DNA from: Lichenicoccus sp964245755
Lineage (GTDB): Bacteria; Pseudomonadota; Alphaproteobacteria; Acetobacterales; Acetobacteraceae
Direction of reading: 5' to 3'
Length of the DNA: 11,734 nt
NCBI GenBank assembly: GCA_964245755.1
Contig: CAXTNV010000111.1
Coordinates: 1-11,734 of the forward strand
Below are positions 7,582 through 11,734 of the stretch, in pieces. The notes below the pieces were generated by a model, which was given only the letters and a program-made list of their open reading frames with translations, ran no database searches and was not told the origin of the DNA. Position 1 is the stretch's first letter; every line of letters begins with the position of its first letter. A program made the position numbers and the translations under genes.

Positions 7582-8532
7582 CTACTCCGCGGCATGCAGC
7601 TGCAGCGTCGGCACCGTGCGCAGCCTGCGCATCTGCGCCTGCGCCAGCCGCTCCATCTTGCGCAGGTCCGGCTCGGTGACGGACATCGCCGTGTCGACCC
7701 AGATGTCCACCACGCTGCGCAGCTCCTCGACGCTCACCGCATTGACCTGGCGACGGGTGCGGCACATCGCCTGCTGCGCGTTGAACTTGCGGCTGCGGGT
7801 CTCGATGTAGTCGCGCACCGCGGCCTCGCCCTCTCCGTCCTCGGCGAGCACGTCGACGATCCCCATCTCGTGCAGCTCGGCACCGCTGTAGAGATTGCCG
7901 GACATGATCATCCTTTCGGCGGCCGGTCCTCCAATGCGGCGCGACAGGAAGCTGTAGGCGCCCATGCCGGGGAACAGGTTGAACATGATCTCCGGCAGGC
8001 CCAGGCGGGCGCTGCGCTCGGCCACCAGCACGTCGTGCGACAGGGCATTCTCGAAGCCACCGCCCAGTGCATCGCCCTGCACCAGGGCGATCGTCACGAT
8101 GGGCATGCCGAAGGCCGTATAATTTCCGTAAATGACATCGATGCATTGATGCGCGTAGGCGTGCATCGCCGCCCGATCCCCGGCCCTGATCCGATCGGCG
8201 AAGAACACGATGTCGCCGCCCAGGTTGTAAACGCCGGATATGCTGGAGCCGATCACGAAATACTGCATCGTTTCGGTACCGGTATCGACTTGCGCGTCGC
8301 GCAGAGCGCGCAGGTTGCTCTGCATCGCCTGGACGTCGGACAGCAGCGCGCTGGTCGCGCGGCCGTAGCTCTGGCCGAGGCGGCCATACGCCCAGCACGT
8401 GCGCAGCCCTTGATCGTATTGGACGCTGAGATGCTCGAACTGCCGACTGGAGATCGCCTCGGGTGAGCAGGGTTCGGAGACGACGGACATGGCGGCGGCT
8501 TGTTGGTGGTTGGCGATGCGGCTGAACAGCAT
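7582..8532 (-). CDS. rpfF: RpfF-type DSF synthase (crotonase fold)
   Basis: This is a 316-residue enoyl-CoA hydratase/crotonase-superfamily protein. RpfF enzymes make cis-2-unsaturated fatty acids (diffusible signal factor) from acyl-ACP by dehydration and thioester hydrolysis. The signatures are VYNLGGD (101-107), QGDALGGGFENALS (152-165) and GLPEIMFNLFPGMGAYSF (178-195). Glu161 and Glu181 match the two catalytic glutamates of Xanthomonas RpfF (Glu141, Glu161) with the same 20-residue spacing. IWVDTAM (277-283) and the Arg-rich end also fit. The protein is about 20 residues longer at its N-terminus. The ATG at 8532 is preceded by AAGGA at 8 nt; an in-frame ATG at codon 15 has no such site. 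The gene is convergent to the rpfC-like gene with a 49-bp gap, as in Xanthomonas. It lies 86 bp after the WD40 gene and appears to have its own promoter. No rpfB-like acyl-CoA ligase gene is in the window. Confidence 0.9.
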   Translation of the reverse strand: MLFSRIANHQQAAAMSVVSEPCSPEAISSRQFEHLSVQYDQGLRTCWAYGRLGQSYGRATSALLSDVQAMQSNLRALRDAQVDTGTETMQYFVIGSSISGVYNLGGDIVFFADRIRAGDRAAMHAYAHQCIDVIYGNYTAFGMPIVTIALVQGDALGGGFENALSHDVLVAERSARLGLPEIMFNLFPGMGAYSFLSRRIGGPAAERMIMSGNLYSGAELHEMGIVDVLAEDGEGEAAVRDYIETRSRKFNAQQAMCRTRRQVNAVSVEELRSVVDIWVDTAMSVTEPDLRKMERLAQAQMRRLRTVPTLQLHAAE

Positions 8533-8586
8533 GGACCTGATCCTTCAGAGGAACGCGACAGGACTATCATGCGGTTGCGGCGATGA

Positions 8587-8616
8587 AATATACCATTGCA
8601 AGTTTTGGGATTTTCA
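8587..8616 (-). promoter_or_regulatory. Putative sigma-70 promoter of rpfF
   Basis: On the minus strand a TATATT (8592-8587) is preceded by TGAAAA (8616-8611) with an 18-bp spacer, in an abruptly AT-rich stretch between the WD40 gene stop and rpfF. Transcription would begin near 8580 and leave a leader of about 48 nt containing the AAGGA ribosome-binding site. The -10 matches the consensus well and the -35 matches only partly. Confidence 0.4.
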
Positions 8617-8618
8617 CA

Positions 8619-9725
8619 TCATTTCTGGTTAGTTTCGATCTTGTTTTCATCCAGAAGTCTAGCTTGCGATACAGCCAGATCAATTATCGCCATTCGCCCG
8701 GCTTCGTTTCCGAAAACCAGCTTGGTGCCGTCTGGCGAGAAGGCGAGCGCGGAGACGGAAGCCCGCTGCGCGGGGCAGATCGGGAGCACCCGCTTGCCGG
8801 AAACCTCCGCCATCAGCACGCTGCCATCGGCGAATCCGGCGGCCACCATCTCGTGCTGCGGGTGGAATGCGACGCACCTGCAGATGACGCCGGGAACCGC
8901 CGCGAGCTCCGTCGGCGCCCTGCCCATCGGGCCGCCGCCGAAGAACGGCCACAGCACGACGCTGTCCGCGCCCGAGCTCGCCAGCCAGCGGCCGTTGCGC
9001 GAGAAGGACAGGGACTGGGTCTTCTGCGGGTAGCCGCTCATGCGCATGTTGTGCCCGTCGGCCAGGCGCCAGCCGTGCAGCTCGTTCTCCTGCATCGCGG
9101 TGACCACGGCCTCGCCGGCCGGATGCATGGCGACCGCGATGTGGCTGCCCTTCCAGCCGAGCAGGCGCGCCTGGTCGGCCCGGGCGTTGACGAAGCGCAG
9201 CGACACCCCGCCATAGTGCGCCGCCGCGATCCGCTTGCCCTTGGCATCGAAGGCGAGCCCGGCGACGCTCGAGTCGTGGCCGAACTCCCGCATCAGCTCG
9301 CCCGACGCGTCGCGGATCTGCACCTGCCTGCCGTGCGCGCTCGCGATCAAGGCGGTCCTGCCGTCGAGCACGCTGGCCACGTGCTCGACCCAGCGCCGCC
9401 CGCGGGAGAGCTCGCGCACCGACGCTGCGGCGTCTGTGCCGGATATGCGGCACAGACGGTTGTCGTCGCCGCCGGTGAGGAAGTCCCCGGGGGTCACGTC
9501 CTGCGACAGCGACAGCACCGCGCCGGCGTGCGCCTCGATACGGCTCCAGGCGCAGGACGCACCGAGGGTCGCGAGGTGCACTGCGCCGTCGCCGGTGGCG
9601 AACGCGACCCGGCCGGAGTCGCGCGAGACCGCGCAGCCGGTGATGAAGGCGTCGGCCTCGCGCACCACGCCGCGCGCCTCGCGCAGCAGCTCCGGGACCG
9701 CGGACCGGCCGGGCGCGTCGCTCAC
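8619..9725 (-). CDS. WD40-repeat (beta-propeller) protein
   Basis: The 368-residue protein has no signal peptide and is built of repeats of the WD40 type, such as HAGAVLSLS...GDFLTGGDDNRLCRI (66-94), SVAGLAFDAKGKRIAAAHYGG (153-173), TQSLSFSRNGRWLASSGADSVVLWP (236-260), CVAFHPQHEMVAAGFADGSV (284-303) and SALAFSPDGTKLVFG (325-339). A seven-bladed propeller is likely, acting as a binding platform in the cytoplasm. The distinctive LGWKGSH and FFGGGPMGRAPTELA stretches are what I recall from WD40 proteins next to CobW GTPase genes in Alphaproteobacteria. Its exact role is unknown. The GTG start at 9725 overlaps the stop of the GTPase gene (GTGA) and has no ribosome-binding site, so translation is probably coupled. 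The last 18 or so residues are encoded by AT-rich DNA unlike the rest of the gene. A perfect 11-bp inverted repeat lies inside the gene at 9431-9458. Confidence 0.88.
   Translation of the reverse strand: MSDAPGRSAVPELLREARGVVREADAFITGCAVSRDSGRVAFATGDGAVHLATLGASCAWSRIEAHAGAVLSLSQDVTPGDFLTGGDDNRLCRISGTDAAASVRELSRGRRWVEHVASVLDGRTALIASAHGRQVQIRDASGELMREFGHDSSVAGLAFDAKGKRIAAAHYGGVSLRFVNARADQARLLGWKGSHIAVAMHPAGEAVVTAMQENELHGWRLADGHNMRMSGYPQKTQSLSFSRNGRWLASSGADSVVLWPFFGGGPMGRAPTELAAVPGVICRCVAFHPQHEMVAAGFADGSVLMAEVSGKRVLPICPAQRASVSALAFSPDGTKLVFGNEAGRMAIIDLAVSQARLLDENKIETNQK
9431..9458. repeat. Perfect 11-bp inverted repeat (hairpin) inside the WD40 gene
   Basis: Arms CGTCTGTGCCG (9431-9441) and CGGCACAGACG (9448-9458) are exact reverse complements around the 6-nt loop GATATG. 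In the mRNA this codes for RLCRISGTD in an early propeller blade. No T-tract follows on either strand, so it is not a typical intrinsic terminator. Confidence 0.7.
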
Positions 9726-10726
9726 TGCGGGATCGCGGCGGCAACGCTGGCGGCGCGGCAGCTCTCGAAGCCGCGTCGCAGCCGCGGGCGGTTGAGGTCG
9801 CGGCCGATGAACACCAGGCGCGAGCGGCGCGGCTCGTCGCGCCTCCAGGCAGCCACGAAGTCGCCGTCCGCCATCATATGCACCGCCTGGAAGGCAAAGC
9901 GGCGGTTCTCGCCCTCGTAGGCGAGGATGCCCTTGGTGCGCAGGATGCTCGCTCCCTGCTCCTGCAGCACGCTGCCGATCCAGGCCTGGAAGCGGGCAGG
10001 GTCGAGCGGCGCCTCAAGCTCGAACGACAGGCTCTGCATCGTCTCGTCATGCTCGTGGCTGTCGGCCTCCAGGAAGTCGGGCGCCCGCTCGAGCGCGCGC
10101 TGCAGGTCGAAGCCTCCCTGATCGAGCAATGCCGCCACCGCGACGCGACCGCGCTCGGCGCGGTGGATCACCGCGAGGCGGTTGATGCCGCGGATCCTCG
10201 CCTCGACCTCGGCCAACGTGCGCTGGTCGACCAAGTCGGTCTTGTTGAGCACGATCACGTCGGCGAAGGCGATCTGGTTCTGCGCCTCCACGCTGTCCTG
10301 CAGCCGTGCCGGCAGATTGAGCGCGTCGACCACGGTGACGACCGCGTCGAGGCGGGTGCGCGCGCGGACCTCCTCGTCGACGAAGAAGGTCTGCGCCACC
10401 GGCGCCGGATCGGCTAGCCCGGTGGTCTCGACGATGATGCCGTCGAACCGGTCGCGTCGCTTCATCAGGCTGCCCAGGATGCGGATCAGATCGCCGCGCA
10501 CGGTGCAGCAGATGCAGCCGTTGTTCATCTCGAACACCTCCTCGTCGGTTTCCACGACGAGGTCGTTGTCGACGCCGAGTTCCCCGAACTCGTTGATCAC
10601 GACGGCGTATTTCCGGCCGTGCTGTGCGGTCAGGATGTGGTTCAGCAGCGTCGTCTTGCCGGCACCCAGGAAGCCGGTCAGCACCGTGACCGGGATCAGC
10701 TGCGGTTCGTGACGGATCTCGGACAT
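9722..10726 (-). CDS. G3E-family GTPase, CobW/COG0523 type (putative metallochaperone)
   Basis: This 334-residue P-loop GTPase belongs to the CobW/COG0523 branch of G3E proteins, which deliver metals (often zinc) to client proteins using GTP hydrolysis. Motifs: Walker A GFLGAGKTT (18-26), the metal-binding CICC (71-74, CxCC) within NNGCICCTVRGDL, the Walker B region IIVETTGLADP (97-107, Glu100), NKTD for guanine recognition (161-164), a short His/acidic stretch DSHEHDET (222-229) and a C-terminal CobW_C domain (about 230-315). The ATG at 10726 is preceded by AGAGG at 9 nt and lies 5 nt after the stop of the ligase-like gene. Its stop overlaps the GTG start of the WD40 gene, so the two are probably translated together. 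The metal and the client are not evident; no zur, znu or cobalamin genes are in view. The frame is open well upstream of 10726, but that part is antisense-like noise over the ligase gene. Confidence 0.93.
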   Translation of the reverse strand: MSEIRHEPQLIPVTVLTGFLGAGKTTLLNHILTAQHGRKYAVVINEFGELGVDNDLVVETDEEVFEMNNGCICCTVRGDLIRILGSLMKRRDRFDGIIVETTGLADPAPVAQTFFVDEEVRARTRLDAVVTVVDALNLPARLQDSVEAQNQIAFADVIVLNKTDLVDQRTLAEVEARIRGINRLAVIHRAERGRVAVAALLDQGGFDLQRALERAPDFLEADSHEHDETMQSLSFELEAPLDPARFQAWIGSVLQEQGASILRTKGILAYEGENRRFAFQAVHMMADGDFVAAWRRDEPRRSRLVFIGRDLNRPRLRRGFESCRAASVAAAIPQ

Positions 10727-10731
10727 GCGGT

Positions 10732-11734
10732 TCAGCCTCTGCTCGGTGCCTGGGTTATGCGCGGTGCCTGCATATAGGATGGTGCGGCGGCGAGCCCCAA
10801 CCCCAGCAGCAGGAAGAACCAGCCGCCCAGCGGCATGTTGGTGAACGCGCTGGAGGAGGCGATCGGCCACTCCTGGATCAGCACCGCGAGGAACAGGCCG
10901 GCGCGCCATGCGCGCAGCACCGGATCGGCCGGACCACGCCGGGCGAGTGCGGCGAGCCACGACAGCACCATCAGGCAGAACAGCACGAGCCCGGGCATTC
11001 CGGCGTCGGTCGCGGCCTGCAGGTAGTGGTTGTGCGCGTGCTGCACGCAGAAGCCGGCGCCGCCGCCGTCCGAGGCCGGAGGCGAGAGCGGCCACACGCC
11101 GTGGAAGTAGCGGGGGTCGGCGCAACCCGTACGGAAGCCGTCGAAGCCGCGTCCGGTCAGCGGCTCGGCGCGCAGGATGGCCAGGCCGCGGGCATAGATC
11201 AGCCCGTACGGGCTGGCGCCGAAGTGCCGCATCTGTCGCTCGAACAGCACAACCAGGTGGCCGAAGCTGCGCGGCGAGACCAGCGCGGAGGCGGCCGCCA
11301 GCGCCGGCAAAGCGGCGAGGCAGCCGAGCAGGATGACGCGCAGCCGCGGCAGCAGCAGCCCCGCCCCCAGCAGCCCGAGCCCGCTCAGCAGCAGCGGCAT
11401 GCGCTGCCCGGCCAGCACCATGATCGCGAGCCCGCCGAGCAGCACCGCGAGTGCCGCCGCCGCACCCGGGCGGCCGCGTTGCGTCAGCCAGGCCGCCGCC
11501 GGCAGCAGGGTCGGGAACAGCAGTCGCGACAGCGGGGCGGCAGCCCTCGGCTTGTCGTAGGGACCGGTCAGGGTGCCGTCGTGAAAGCGCGGCGTGCCGA
11601 ACAGGTTGACGCCGACCAGCGCCTGCAGCAGCAGCTGTGCCGCGATGTAGGCGAAGCTCACGGCCAGCAGCCAGCCGAGCAGCCGCCGCGGCGCCGGCCG
11701 GCGCAGGGTCCAGCACTGCAGCGCCGCCGCGAAC
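10732..11734 (-). CDS. O-antigen ligase/Wzy-like polysaccharide membrane protein (5' end outside window)
   Basis: The frame runs from a TGA at 10732-10734 to the right edge without a stop, so the start lies outside the window. A GTG at 11661 is in frame, but the protein clearly continues above it (hydrophobic LLGWLLAVSFAYIAAQLLLQ). It is rich in membrane helices and shows the O-antigen-ligase pattern (Wzy_C, PF04932): an RAEPLTGRGFDGFRTG stretch, a large polar loop, then HAHNHYLQAATDAGMPGL followed by more helices. The HxHNxYLQ motif and the preceding TGRGFDGF region are typical of the large periplasmic loop. Such proteins either join O-antigen or other glycans to lipid A core or act as polymerases; which applies cannot be told from this part. 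The unusual GTPRFHDGTLTGPYDKP segment probably belongs to the region between early helices. The CobW-type gene begins 5 nt downstream. Confidence 0.85.
   Translation of the reverse strand, partial: FAAALQCWTLRRPAPRRLLGWLLAVSFAYIAAQLLLQALVGVNLFGTPRFHDGTLTGPYDKPRAAAPLSRLLFPTLLPAAAWLTQRGRPGAAAALAVLLGGLAIMVLAGQRMPLLLSGLGLLGAGLLLPRLRVILLGCLAALPALAAASALVSPRSFGHLVVLFERQMRHFGASPYGLIYARGLAILRAEPLTGRGFDGFRTGCADPRYFHGVWPLSPPASDGGGAGFCVQHAHNHYLQAATDAGMPGLVLFCLMVLSWLAALARRGPADPVLRAWRAGLFLAVLIQEWPIASSSAFTNMPLGGWFFLLLGLGLAAAPSYMQAPRITQAPSRG

Noticed and set aside
8111..8130. A TATAAT on the plus strand inside rpfF
   Set aside because: No -35 partner at a usable distance and no gene downstream on that strand; the bases simply encode part of RpfF.
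8583..9920. A 445-codon plus-strand frame antisense to the WD40 gene and the end of the GTPase gene
   Set aside because: Arg/Ala/His-rich translation without domains; the minus-strand frames have clear WD40 and G3E GTPase motifs.
10727..11716. Apparent fusion of a 330-residue N-terminal extension to the CobW-type GTPase
   Set aside because: The extension is low-complexity Ala/Arg sequence overlapping the O-antigen-ligase-like gene, which has real membrane helices and motifs in another frame; the GTPase has a good ribosome-binding site and ATG at 10726.

Overview
The window is very GC-rich DNA from a proteobacterium. It is densely coded, with short gaps, start/stop overlaps and several GTG or TTG starts. 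The class cannot be fixed from the sequence alone. The CobW-type GTPase followed by a WD40 protein is a pairing I associate with Alphaproteobacteria, whereas the closest match I can recall for the signalling genes is the rpf locus of Xanthomonas. I saw no rRNA, tRNA, CRISPR array, insertion sequence or integrase.

Layout. (1) Positions 1-2463, minus strand: a PA0069-family radical SAM protein, a secreted RNase T2-family ribonuclease and a small membrane protein cut by the left edge, probably one transcript. (2) Positions 2464-2823: a divergent intergenic region with operator-like dyads and a 19-codon leader ORF. (3) Positions 2824-7532, plus strand: a two-gene unit with an ATGA overlap. It encodes a REC-PAS-GGDEF-EAL response regulator and a membrane-bound hybrid histidine kinase of the RpfC type (TM-HisKA-HATPase-degenerate receiver-REC-HPt). 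(4) Positions 7582-8532, minus strand and convergent: an RpfF-type DSF (cis-2-unsaturated fatty acid signal) synthase with both signature glutamates. (5) Positions 8619-11734, minus strand: a WD40 protein, a G3E/CobW GTPase with a CICC motif and an O-antigen-ligase-like membrane protein cut by the right edge.

The main interest is the block 2824-8532. It looks like a DSF quorum-sensing locus: RpfF makes the fatty-acid signal, RpfC senses it and runs a phosphorelay, and the partner response regulator sets c-di-GMP. The gene layout matches the Xanthomonas one (output regulator and rpfC convergent to rpfF). However, the output protein is not RpfG (REC-HD-GYP). It is a REC domain fused to a PAS-GGDEF-EAL module, the domain set of the Burkholderia-type DSF receptor RpfR. 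The locus therefore appears to combine the two known DSF signalling designs. The receiver of that regulator also lacks the usual conserved lysine, and its GGDEF domain lacks a recognisable RxxD inhibitory site.
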